Assembly: GCA_023399155.1 (NCBI GenBank)
Contig: JAEWQP010000017.1
Location: 62,001 to 126,000, forward strand
Direction: 5' to 3'
Length of the DNA stretch: 64,000 nt
DNA from: Verrucomicrobiota bacterium
GTDB lineage: Bacteria > Verrucomicrobiota > Verrucomicrobiia > Opitutales > Opitutaceae
Part shown: positions 54,008 to 62,386 of the stretch, piece after piece
Position numbering within the stretch: position 1 is the stretch's first letter
Layout: each line of letters opens with the position of its first letter
The notes under the pieces: model-generated
What the model was told of the DNA's origin: nothing
The model's input: the letters and a program-made list of their open reading frames with translations, nothing else
Database searches by the model: none
Program-made: the position numbers and the translations under genes

Positions 54008-55498
54008 CTACGGTGACCTCATGCTGCGCCCCGCGGCGATTTCGCTTCCGCCCCGGAGCCACGACCAACTGTAGCCATAGGCGCAAACGACAGTGAAGCA
54101 GACCAGCGGCACGATGAACGCGAGCGACATGCCGTGATGGTCGCCCACCGCGCCCATGATCTTCGGCACGATCGCGCCGCCCATGATCGCCATCACGATG
54201 TAGCCGGACGCGCGCTTGGCGTGCGTGCCCAGGTCCCGGATACCCAGCTCGAAGATGGTCGGGAACATGATCGACATGAAAAAGTAGCACGCGAATACAG
54301 CCATGACGCTCACCCAGCCCAGCTTCAGGATCACGATCAGGCACATGCCGACATTGAGCGCTCCGTAGAGGCCGAGGAGCCTGTGCGCCCTGATCCTTCG
54401 CAAGAGCGCGGCTCCGATGACGCGACCGCCAAGGAAGCAGCCAAATGCAATCGAGGCGAGCATCGCGGCGGTTTTGTTGCTGATCGCGATCGGCGCCTCG
54501 GCGGTGACATAGTTGATGAAGTACGCAAAGATGCCCGACTGCCCGGCCACGTAGAAGAACTGCGCCAGGGTCGCCCCACAGAAGTGCGGACGCCCCCAGA
54601 GCCCGGATTGCTCAAAGGCCCGGGAGCGAACGGCCAGCAGAGCCGTGCTGACGATGAGAACAACCGAACCCGTGACGCCGAAGACCTTCAGCGCCAGACC
54701 CTCGTCGAGGCTGCGGATGGAAACCAGGGCCGCGCCGATCATGCCGATGGATGCAGCAAACACGACCAGATTGAGCCACACGAGCACCGCTGCCGAGAAG
54801 CCGCGCGACGATGCGGCGGCATCTGCCGCAGTCGCGACGGGACTGCCGACTTCCTCCGCCACGATATCCGGAAGTCGCGCCCTTGAGAATGCCGCGGCCA
54901 GGATGACCACCACCACGGCCACGGCGGCATACGGGATCCACAGGGTCTCGGCCCCCGTGCTCTGGCCGGATGCATCGGTCGAGTAGAAAAAGATGCTCCC
55001 CGCGATCGGACCCAGGATCCAGCCGACGCCATTGCAGGACTGTGCGAGGTTGATGCGGGTGGCTCCATACTCCTTGGGTCCGAGCACCGTCGTGTAGGGA
55101 TTGGCGACGGTCTCGAGAAAGGTGAGTCCTGCCGCGATGATGCAGACGCCCAGGAGAAAGGCCCAGAACTCGGCGATCTGCGTCGCGGGGATGAACCAGA
55201 ATCCTCCCGCGGCAACCATCAACAACCCGGCGACAATCCCGCCCTTGTATCCAAAACGTCCTGCAAACCAGCCGGCGGGAAGCGCCATGAGGAAATAGCC
55301 AAGGTAATGGGCAAACTGCACCCAGGCCGACTGCGCCAGCGTCAGGTGCAGTTCCTCCTGGAAATGCTTGTCCATCACGTCGATCATCCCGTTGCAGAAC
55401 CCCCAGAGCAGGAACAACGAGCTGACGAGGGCGAAAGGCACCGCGTAGGAGCGGCCCTCCGGGGTGGCGAAGAGTCCACGAAGATGGGGAGCGGGCAT
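54008..55498 (-). CDS. fucP: L-fucose/sugar MFS permease, FucP-like
   Basis: 496 residues from ATG 55498 (the frame continues to 55558 but overlaps the preceding gene). Twelve membrane helices of the FHS/FucP subgroup: SSLFLLWGFCNGMIDVMDKHFQ in helix 1 with the acidic Asp, WVQFAHYLGYFLMALPAGWFAGRFGYKGGI, TFLETVANPYTTVLGP and NLAQSCNGVGWILGPIAGS, plus the MFPTIFELGIRDLG block of helix 10. Proton-coupled uptake of L-fucose is the family's best known role, and related members carry L-galactose or D-arabinose. The gene is flanked by the dehydrogenase/lactonase genes, all in one direction with gaps of 13-52 bp. Confidence 0.9.
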   Translation of the reverse strand: MPAPHLRGLFATPEGRSYAVPFALVSSLFLLWGFCNGMIDVMDKHFQEELHLTLAQSAWVQFAHYLGYFLMALPAGWFAGRFGYKGGIVAGLLMVAAGGFWFIPATQIAEFWAFLLGVCIIAAGLTFLETVANPYTTVLGPKEYGATRINLAQSCNGVGWILGPIAGSIFFYSTDASGQSTGAETLWIPYAAVAVVVVILAAAFSRARLPDIVAEEVGSPVATAADAAASSRGFSAAVLVWLNLVVFAASIGMIGAALVSIRSLDEGLALKVFGVTGSVVLIVSTALLAVRSRAFEQSGLWGRPHFCGATLAQFFYVAGQSGIFAYFINYVTAEAPIAISNKTAAMLASIAFGCFLGGRVIGAALLRRIRAHRLLGLYGALNVGMCLIVILKLGWVSVMAVFACYFFMSIMFPTIFELGIRDLGTHAKRASGYIVMAIMGGAIVPKIMGAVGDHHGMSLAFIVPLVCFTVVCAYGYSWSWLRGGSEIAAGRSMRSP

Positions 55499-55550
55499 CG
55501 GGGAGGATTCCTGGGATGGGACCTGGGGCGTGGGCAGGCGGAGACGAAAC

Positions 55551-56582
55551 CTACCCAATGGAAATCATGGCTTTCACCACGCCGGCTTCTGGATCTGTCC
55601 ATCTGGCGAACCGAGCGGGGACCTCGCCGAGCCGTGCCCGATGCGTGATCCACGGAGTCGTATCCACCCGGTCGGCCTCGACGAGGGCGAGGATGCGGCG
55701 AAAATCCTCCGCCCGGGAGTTGCGACTGGCGAGGAGCGTGAGTTCGCGGCGATGGAAGCTCGGGTCGTCGAACACCACCTCGCCCTGAAAGAGTCCGACG
55801 AAAACGAGCCGGCCGCCATGCGCGGGAAAGGCAAACGAGGCGGTCATCGACGCCGGATTGCCCGTGGCGTCGAACACCGCCGTCGGCATATCGCCGTCTG
55901 TGAGTTCGGCCAGCCGCGCCGCCACGTCCGGCGATTGGCTCGTGTCGATGAGCGATTCGCCGGGCAGGCCAAGCCGATCGCGGCAGAAGTCCAGTCGCCG
56001 CGAATTCATGTCGATCGCAAGCACCCGGGCCCCGGCCGCGCGGGCGAACTGAATCACCGCGAGCCCGATCGGCCCCGTTCCGACGACCGCAGCCGTCTCG
56101 CCTTCCACCAACGCGGCGCGATCAACCGCGTGTGCGCCGATGCCGAGTGTCTCGATCAGCGCGAGTTGGTCGAAGGTAAGCGAACGGGACGCATGAAGCT
56201 TCACCGCAGGCAGCACGAACTCCTCGCGCATGCCGCCGTCGACGTGAACCCCCAGGACCTTCAGCTTCGTGCAGCAGTTGGACCTCCCCTGGCGACAGGC
56301 GACGCAGTGTCCACAGTTCAAATACGGTTCCACCGCGCAGCGGTCGCCCGGTGCGACACCCCGCACACCCGCCCCGACGGCGAGAACCTCCACCCCGAGT
56401 TCGTGCCCGAGGATGCGCGGATAGCTGAAGAACGGCTGCCGCCCACGAAAGGCATGCAGGTCGGTCCCGCACACGCCGACGCGATGCACACGCACCAGCG
56501 CTTCGCCCGGTGCCGGCGAGCCGCTGGCTGGAAGGCTGGCGGCGCGCAGCACGTTTGGTCCGGCGAGAAGAATGCCTTCCAT
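55551..56582 (-). CDS. Zinc-dependent alcohol dehydrogenase family protein
   Basis: 343 residues. Medium-chain dehydrogenase with catalytic zinc ligands Cys38, His60, Glu61 (GVCGTDLHAF, ILGHELG), structural zinc cysteines 90, 93, 96 and 104 (LNCGHCVACRQG, SNCC) and the Rossmann GTGPIG. Related to L-galactonate-5-dehydrogenase, RspB and threonine-dehydrogenase-like enzymes. In this operon it could oxidise L-galactonate/L-fuconate or the 2-keto-3-deoxy acid made from it; the exact step is not decided by sequence. Read in the same direction as FucP and the AKR gene, 18 bp after the latter. Confidence 0.93.
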   Translation of the reverse strand: MEGILLAGPNVLRAASLPASGSPAPGEALVRVHRVGVCGTDLHAFRGRQPFFSYPRILGHELGVEVLAVGAGVRGVAPGDRCAVEPYLNCGHCVACRQGRSNCCTKLKVLGVHVDGGMREEFVLPAVKLHASRSLTFDQLALIETLGIGAHAVDRAALVEGETAAVVGTGPIGLAVIQFARAAGARVLAIDMNSRRLDFCRDRLGLPGESLIDTSQSPDVAARLAELTDGDMPTAVFDATGNPASMTASFAFPAHGGRLVFVGLFQGEVVFDDPSFHRRELTLLASRNSRAEDFRRILALVEADRVDTTPWITHRARLGEVPARFARWTDPEAGVVKAMISIG

Positions 56583-56600
56583 GGATCGATTCCCGCGACT

Positions 56601-57554
56601 TCAGGCCAGGATCGGATCGCGGTTTTCCGGCCGACCGCGGGTGAAGTTGTGGTTGCGAATCGGATGCAGCAGATCGAGCACCCGATGCAGGAGATCGCGG
56701 TCAATCGGCTCGTCGACGCAGGCGATGTTGCGTCGGATGTTCTCCGGGCTGGCACTCCCGACCAGGGTCGTGGCGATTCCCGGATGAGCGATGGAAAACT
56801 GGATGGCGAGCTTCACGATATCGGCTCCGACGGATTCACAGTACTCGACTGCGCGGCGCGTACCGGCCACCAGCGCCGACGGCGCCGGGTGCCACGCAGG
56901 CGCCCCCCGTGGCGTGAGCAGTCCCATCCCGGTCGGCGAGGCGTTGATGACGCCGACGCCCCTGCCCTCGAGATAGGGAAGCATCGACTCGAGCGACGTG
57001 TCGTTGAGCGCGTAGTGGCAAAATGACAACACGGTTTCGACCTCGCCCTCGGCCACGCGGTCGAGCACGGCGGGGAAAACCCTCAGCGGCAGTCCCGTGA
57101 TCCCCACGTGACCGATCCGGCCGGCCCGCTTGAGCCCGAGCAGCGCCGGGATCGTCTCGTCCACGATCTGGTCGATCGAAGCGAACTCGATGTCGTGACA
57201 CTGCAGCAGGTCGATGTAGTCGACGCCGAGACGGGAGCAGCTTTCATCCAGGCTGCGCACCACGCGGGCGGCGGAAAAATCCACCTCCCCTTCCCCATAC
57301 TGGCCTACCTTTGTCGCAAGGTGGTAGCGGTCGCGGGCCACCTCACGCAGGGCGCGTCCGAGCACGGTTTCCGCACGCGTCGCCCCATAGTAGGGCGAGA
57401 CGTCGATGAAATTCACGCCCAGATCGAGCGCCGTATGGACAGTCCGGGTACTCTCCGCGTCGTCCGTGGGCCGGAACACGCCTCCGAGCGAGGATGCACC
57501 GAAGCTGAGGACCGAAACGTCAAGGCCGGTCCGGCCAAGGCGACGACGTTTCAC
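56601..57554 (-). CDS. Aldo/keto reductase of the L-galactose/L-fucose dehydrogenase type
   Basis: 317 residues from GTG 57554; GTGA overlaps the lactonase stop. AKR tetrad Asp51, Tyr56, Lys82 and His120 is intact (FIDVSPYYG, ATKVG, LQCHDIEF). The sequence closely follows plant L-galactose dehydrogenase across its length: DFSAARVVRSLDESCSRLGVDYIDLLQCHDIEF... is shared in pattern, as are VLSFCHYALND, LPYLEGRGVGVINASPTGMGLLT and PAWHPA. Such enzymes oxidise L-galactose or its 6-deoxy form L-fucose at C1 to the lactone with NAD(P)+. With the neighbouring lactonase this makes a two-step oxidation module. The upstream part of the open frame is ignored because it overlaps the lactonase gene. Confidence 0.94.
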   Translation of the reverse strand: MKRRRLGRTGLDVSVLSFGASSLGGVFRPTDDAESTRTVHTALDLGVNFIDVSPYYGATRAETVLGRALREVARDRYHLATKVGQYGEGEVDFSAARVVRSLDESCSRLGVDYIDLLQCHDIEFASIDQIVDETIPALLGLKRAGRIGHVGITGLPLRVFPAVLDRVAEGEVETVLSFCHYALNDTSLESMLPYLEGRGVGVINASPTGMGLLTPRGAPAWHPAPSALVAGTRRAVEYCESVGADIVKLAIQFSIAHPGIATTLVGSASPENIRRNIACVDEPIDRDLLHRVLDLLHPIRNHNFTRGRPENRDPILA

Positions 57555-58480
57555 GGCGCCGGGCTCCAGGAATTGAGCTGATAGGCGGCGGTTGCGGTGC
57601 CGCCCATGATGGCATCTCGCTCCGACCCGGCAAGCGACTGCAGGAGTTCCTCCACCGCCTCCAGCCATGGCTCATAGCCGCCAGCCAGCAGACACACCGG
57701 CCAGTCCGAGCCAAACATCATCCGTTCCGGTCCGAATGCCTCGAGCACCACCTCGAAATAGGGGCGGACAAGATCGGTCGTCCACCGCCACCCCGGCGTC
57801 TCGGTGACGATCCCGGAGAACTTGCAGAACACGTGGGGCCGGCGGGCGAGTTCACGGATGCCCTCGCGCCACGCCTGCGGCGGAGGCCCGCTCACGAGCG
57901 GCTTGGCGATGTGGTCGAGCACGATGCGCAACGATGGGTGCCGGTCGACCCATGCAGTTGCAGCGGGAAGCTGCCGGCTGAAAATCAAGAGGTCGTAAGT
58001 GAGCCCGCAATGCGCGACCTCCTGGAGCGCTTCATTGAACCGGGCGTTCTCGAAGTAGGCATCGGGCTCCGCCTGCAGCACGTGCCGCACGCCCTTGAAG
58101 CGCGGATGTGTGCCGTAGCGATCAAGGAGCGAGCCGACCGATTCGCCCTGCTCGGCGAGCGGCACCCATCCGACGACGCCTCTGATGTACGGGAAAAGCC
58201 TGCAGAGATTGAGCAGCCACTCCGTCTCGGCGAGCGACTGCCGCGCCTGCACCGCGATCGTGCCGTCAAGGCGGGCCACGTGCAGCACGCTCATCAGATC
58301 AGGAGGAAGGAAATCACGCCGGATGCCGCTCATCCCAGCGTCGATCCAGCCGTACTCACTCGCGGAGTATCGCCAGAAATGCTGGTGGGCGTCGATGCGC
58401 GCAGGTCGTCCAGCGGACCGAACGTCGAGCGAACCGGCGCGGATGTCAGCCGTGGGAGCTTGGGGGTGATCCAGCGGCAT
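57551..58480 (-). CDS. Amidohydrolase family lactonase (L-fuconolactonase-like)
   Basis: 309 residues from ATG 58480. TIM-barrel amidohydrolase_2 with metal-binding His32 and His34 (RIDAHQHFWRY), QARQSLAETEWLL, GVRHVLQAEPDAYF, LVLDHIAKP-type strand (here IVLDHIAKPLVSG) and FGSDWPVC with the catalytic Asp. This is the COG3618 group of lactonases opening L-fucono-, L-galactono- or L-rhamnono-lactone. First gene of the operon that continues through the AKR, ADH, FucP, an unknown protein and an acetylesterase; it overlaps the AKR start by four bases. Divergent from the AraC regulator across 113 bp. Confidence 0.94.
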   Translation of the reverse strand: MPLDHPQAPTADIRAGSLDVRSAGRPARIDAHQHFWRYSASEYGWIDAGMSGIRRDFLPPDLMSVLHVARLDGTIAVQARQSLAETEWLLNLCRLFPYIRGVVGWVPLAEQGESVGSLLDRYGTHPRFKGVRHVLQAEPDAYFENARFNEALQEVAHCGLTYDLLIFSRQLPAATAWVDRHPSLRIVLDHIAKPLVSGPPPQAWREGIRELARRPHVFCKFSGIVTETPGWRWTTDLVRPYFEVVLEAFGPERMMFGSDWPVCLLAGGYEPWLEAVEELLQSLAGSERDAIMGGTATAAYQLNSWSPAP

Positions 58481-58593
58481 CGGAAGTACGCCGCAATCTA
58501 CCGGAATCACCGTCGCGACAGAATACCTGTTCTTGTCCCCAGCATGACGATATTTGACCTGCTCGTCCACCTCCGCCAAGGTGAACGCGTCCC
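58481..58593. promoter_or_regulatory. Divergent promoter region, AraC regulator and L-fucose-type operon
   Basis: 113 bp containing AT-richer sequence and the small inverted repeat AGAA-TACCTG-TTCT (58520-58533). TATTCT on the minus strand and TTGACC on the plus strand are hexamer-like, but neither has a good partner at 16-18 bp. AAGGTG precedes the AraC start by 12 bases. The AraC protein is the obvious candidate to act here. Confidence 0.5.
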
Positions 58594-59490
58594 ATGACAC
58601 GTCCCGGGAAAGCCCTTCCGCGATTCCTCTCCACCCAGGTGGCCGACTCCCGGCGCTTCTATTTCGGCCCGCCGCCGAAGCGAGCCGAGGGGATCGCGGT
58701 CACCTGCGGCGGGTGGGAGCGGACGGCTTCCGACTACGAGATAAATCGATCGACGTTCAGGTACATGGCCCTCGAGTTCGTTGCCGGCGGCCGCGGAACA
58801 CTCCGCATCGGCACAAACGAGAATCCGCTGACGCGCGGCGTCGTCTTCACGTATGGGCCCGGAATCGCGCACCGAATCACCACCGATTCTTCCGACCGGC
58901 TATCCAAGTATTTCGTGGACCTCGCGGGCTCAAGCGCGCCAGCCGCCATGGCTGAGGCGGGCGTGAAACCCGGATCCTGCCACATGGTCGCGAATCCCAC
59001 TGAGGTGCAGGCGGCGTTTGATCGCCTGCTCGAGGCCGGTCGTCGCGGCACGCCGACAGCGTCACGGCTCGCCGCGCTCCACGCGCAGGTTCTGCTGCTT
59101 GTTGTCTCGGACGTTCGTCTTCCGACCGGCGCGCGCGGCAAGCAATCGTGGGAAACGTTCCTCAGATCGCGGGAACACATCGAGAAGCATTGTGCGACGC
59201 TGCGCACGGCCGAGGAAGCCGCGGCCGCCTGCCGTATCGCACCTGCGTATCTGTCCCGGCTGTTCCGTCGTTTCGCCGGGCAAACTCCTTATCGATTCTT
59301 GATGCGCCTGAAGATGAACGAGGCCGCGACGCTGCTTGAGCGACAGGGAATGAACGTGAGCGAAACCGCCGAGGCGTTCGGCATGGATCCCTTCCACTTC
59401 TCGCGCGCGTTCAAGCGCCTACACGGGCGTCCGCCCAGCGAGTTCATGACACATGGTGGGCCGTTCTCATCGCGAACCGGACGGTGTTAG
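58594..59490 (+). CDS. AraC family transcriptional regulator
   Basis: 298 residues. N-terminal cupin-like sensor (about 40-110: MALEFVAGGRGTLRIGTNENPLTRGVVFTYGPGIAHRI) and C-terminal double helix-turn-helix (about 190-290: TAEEAAAACRIAPAYLSRLFRRFAGQTPYRFLMRLKMNEAATLL and VSETAEAFGMDPFHFSRAFKRLHGRPPSEF). No membrane segment. Start at ATG 58594. It is divergent from the lactonase gene, so most likely the sugar-responsive activator of that operon. It converges with the GH2 gene; the 136 bp between their stops shows no clear terminator. Confidence 0.94.
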   Translation: MTRPGKALPRFLSTQVADSRRFYFGPPPKRAEGIAVTCGGWERTASDYEINRSTFRYMALEFVAGGRGTLRIGTNENPLTRGVVFTYGPGIAHRITTDSSDRLSKYFVDLAGSSAPAAMAEAGVKPGSCHMVANPTEVQAAFDRLLEAGRRGTPTASRLAALHAQVLLLVVSDVRLPTGARGKQSWETFLRSREHIEKHCATLRTAEEAAAACRIAPAYLSRLFRRFAGQTPYRFLMRLKMNEAATLLERQGMNVSETAEAFGMDPFHFSRAFKRLHGRPPSEFMTHGGPFSSRTGRC

Positions 59491-59626
59491 GGCGTGCCGG
59501 ATACGGGCGTAAGCTTGGCGGAAGGCATTCCCGACGAGATGCCTGCTATGCGCCTTCGGTCGGGGCGGCTGAACCGATCGCAGGCATTGAACACCGCCCG
59601 CGCGAGTGCTCTCGAAACCAATCCGC

Positions 59627-62386
59627 TCACTTGCCGGTTTCTCCCGCCGCCGACCGAGGCTGGCCGCCAAGGGAGCGGATCTGTTCTACCGTGACCTCGG
59701 CTTCCGGCCTGAAATCCGTGCTCGCCGCATACGCCAGCAGGCTCGCACGCAGCTGCCGGCACACCGGGTCGAGCACCGCGGCGCCCAGGTCGATGCTCGT
59801 GACCAGGAGCCGCCCGGGCCCGACCCGCGCCTCGAATACGAGCGCAAGCTTCCGGTTGGTGAACCAGTCGTCGATCACCTGCACGATCGGCGTCAGATCC
59901 CGAGGCAGGCCATCGAGGATCATCGCTGCGCCATGGGAAACCGGATACCACCACTGCCAGTTGCTCCATGAATCGGTGGGAAACGCCCGGAGCGCCGGGT
60001 GCGATGGCGAGCACAGCACGCCCAGAGTGTGCGGGGGCTGGCCGTTGGTCCAGGCGGTGTTCCAGAAAACGCTCGAGAAACCGAGACCGACGGGACCCCG
60101 GCCAGGGTCCGGGGCGACCTGCAACGACGGTATCATCAACACAACGGCGTCGCCGGCCTGCAACCGTCTCACAGCCTCGGCGTCGAGCGCGTGGACGACC
60201 GCGACGCCGTCCGGGACGGCCACGTTTACGTCATCAGCCGCCGGGAACACCCAGAGGTCCCAGTCGTTTTCGATTCCCTTCGCGTCCAGCGCCACGACGA
60301 ACCGATAGCGCGCGGGGGCCGCCAGGGTCGCAAGCGAGACGTCGACCCGACCCAGGCGCGTACCGGCCCCGATCGGGATTTGCGTCACGTCGAACGACCC
60401 GCTCTGGACAGTCGAGCCATTGTCGCCGACAAGCTGCCATGTCGGGCGGACTGCCGCGAGCGACTCGGCGCCAAAATGCGCCACCTCGACGTCGACCTGC
60501 AGGCGCTCGTCTGAGGTGAACACGCGCTTCGGCAGACGTGCCAGCGGGACCGTGCTGCTGCAGAATCGCCGAAACTCCGCCGGCGAGACATAGCCCTTCT
60601 CCTCCCAGAAGGCATCCAGCACGCCGACCAGCGCCGTCCCCTGCCCTGGAAAATCGCTCAGGCCGAGGAGCTGAAATCCCGCCATCTCCGGCGTCCGAAG
60701 GGCCGATTCGATCTCCTCCTTGTAGCAGGCCACCTGAAGTTTCCCGGAGGCGAGCAGGAAATCGCGGGCCTGCGCCGCGAGGCCGCTCCGCGCCAGGCTC
60801 GCCTCGAAGATCTCGAAGTTCCGCGGCTTGAGATAGCCGGCGTATTTCGGCATTTCGCACAAGTTTGGATACGCACACCATTGCCCGATCTCGTGACTGA
60901 CGACGGGAACCGGGCGCGCGCGGATGAAGTCGCGATAGTCCGTCCGCGTCTCGGGCGCACTTGCATTGATGCGCGAGCGCAGGCCTTCGCCCCAGTGCTG
61001 GATGCGCGGCTCCGGGCTGATGTGATAGTCGTTTTCCGGAAGCTCCGGCCAGCCCGCGCCACCCGAGTAAAGCTGCCGCGTATCCACGGCCCGCTGACGC
61101 GTCACCCAGCCCGCAAGCCAGCGGGCGTGGTTGTCGCCACCGGGCTCGTTGCCCGCGCAGAGCATCACGAACGACGGATGGTTGCCGTAGCATCGCACGA
61201 TGCGCGCCGTCTCGGCGTCCGTCCATGCGTCGACTGGCTTTCCGTCGCCGAGCGTGGTGGACCAATTCGGCCACGACGCCACCTCCACCTGAAGATAGAG
61301 ACCTGCGCGATCCGCCGCGACAAACGCCGCTTCCGCCGGACACCAGGAATGAAACCGCACGTGGTTCAGACCGTGGTCCTTGATGACGGAGAAAATCCGG
61401 TTCCACGCCTCGACGCCCATCGGCGGATGCCCGGTGCGGGGGTACGCTGCGCAATCCAGCGTGCCACGAAGGAAGAGTTTCCGGCCATTGATCTGGAGCT
61501 GCCGCCCGTCGGCCGCGGCTTCGCGAAATCCAAATTCCACTGACGTCGTCTCGCTGTTGTCGAGCGACGCGGTCAGCGTGTGCAGCGTCGGAGAGAACTC
61601 GTCCCAAAGCCCCGACGACGGAGCCATGTCGATCACAGCGGAGAAAGTCCCTTCGGGTTTGACCGCGGCGCCGGCGCGCAGTGTCCCGATGGATACATGG
61701 ACAGTCGAAGGCAACAACTGACCCTCCGCGTGTCCGAGGCGACCGCGGACCGTCACGCGGCGGCCGGCGACGACCGGAAAGACATCAAGCTCCTCTATCC
61801 AGACCAGCGCCGTCGCCCGGAGCCGCACGTGGCCGACGATTCCGTTCCAATTGCCCTGGGTGTGATCCGAAACGCTGTGCGAGTTTTCGCCAACGTCGGG
61901 ATCGAGGGTGTTGTCGACGGCGACGGAGATCACGTGTCGGCCCGCGTCCCTGCAAATGCCGAGATCGTAGTGGTGCGGGACCGAGAGAGAATCATTACTC
62001 CCGATCCTCCGTCCATCCATCCAGACAGTCGTCGTCCAGTGAGGCCGCTCGAGTTCCAGCACGACACGGCGGCCGATCCAGGCCTCCGGGAAGGCAAAGG
62101 ACCGCTCGTAGCGAGCCTCGCCGACGAAGTGCGTCTCGGGCTGCAGCCAGAACGGCACCTTGATGTTGCCCGCCTCGCGGTAGGGCGCGTACTCGTCAGC
62201 CGTGAAGTAGGAGCGGTCGAAGATTCCGCCCGTCCACGTCGTATCCACCGCGACACGCTCCCCCAGACGGCTGTGCTGCAGCGATCCCGGGATCTCGATC
62301 GGGTGCCGCTCGCCATCGAGCTCCACCGTCCACGCCCCGGAAAGGTCCAGGAAGCCAGAATCGGCTTCTTCGTGCGACGTGTTCAT
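59627..62386 (-). CDS. GH2 family glycosidase without signal peptide
   Basis: 919 residues. Sugar-binding jelly roll (FLDLSGAWTVELDGE, about 15-190), immunoglobulin-like domain to about 290, then the TIM barrel: LFLRGTLDCAAYPRTGHPP, NHVRFHSWCP, CAGNEPGG with acid/base Glu414 and VVSHEIGQW with nucleophile Glu499. About 330 further residues after the barrel contain more beta domains. GH2 includes beta-galactosidases, glucuronidases, mannosidases and arabinosidases; this sequence does not match any closely enough to choose. No N-terminal signal is visible (MNTSHEEADSG), unlike most GHs in the window, so it may act in the cytosol. ATGA overlap with the TPR gene's stop suggests coupled translation. 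Confidence 0.92.
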   Translation of the reverse strand: MNTSHEEADSGFLDLSGAWTVELDGERHPIEIPGSLQHSRLGERVAVDTTWTGGIFDRSYFTADEYAPYREAGNIKVPFWLQPETHFVGEARYERSFAFPEAWIGRRVVLELERPHWTTTVWMDGRRIGSNDSLSVPHHYDLGICRDAGRHVISVAVDNTLDPDVGENSHSVSDHTQGNWNGIVGHVRLRATALVWIEELDVFPVVAGRRVTVRGRLGHAEGQLLPSTVHVSIGTLRAGAAVKPEGTFSAVIDMAPSSGLWDEFSPTLHTLTASLDNSETTSVEFGFREAAADGRQLQINGRKLFLRGTLDCAAYPRTGHPPMGVEAWNRIFSVIKDHGLNHVRFHSWCPAEAAFVAADRAGLYLQVEVASWPNWSTTLGDGKPVDAWTDAETARIVRCYGNHPSFVMLCAGNEPGGDNHARWLAGWVTRQRAVDTRQLYSGGAGWPELPENDYHISPEPRIQHWGEGLRSRINASAPETRTDYRDFIRARPVPVVSHEIGQWCAYPNLCEMPKYAGYLKPRNFEIFEASLARSGLAAQARDFLLASGKLQVACYKEEIESALRTPEMAGFQLLGLSDFPGQGTALVGVLDAFWEEKGYVSPAEFRRFCSSTVPLARLPKRVFTSDERLQVDVEVAHFGAESLAAVRPTWQLVGDNGSTVQSGSFDVTQIPIGAGTRLGRVDVSLATLAAPARYRFVVALDAKGIENDWDLWVFPAADDVNVAVPDGVAVVHALDAEAVRRLQAGDAVVLMIPSLQVAPDPGRGPVGLGFSSVFWNTAWTNGQPPHTLGVLCSPSHPALRAFPTDSWSNWQWWYPVSHGAAMILDGLPRDLTPIVQVIDDWFTNRKLALVFEARVGPGRLLVTSIDLGAAVLDPVCRQLRASLLAYAASTDFRPEAEVTVEQIRSLGGQPRSAAGETGK

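Noticed and set aside
55464..57026. 520-residue plus-strand open frame
   Set aside because: Antisense to the ADH and AKR genes, both well supported.
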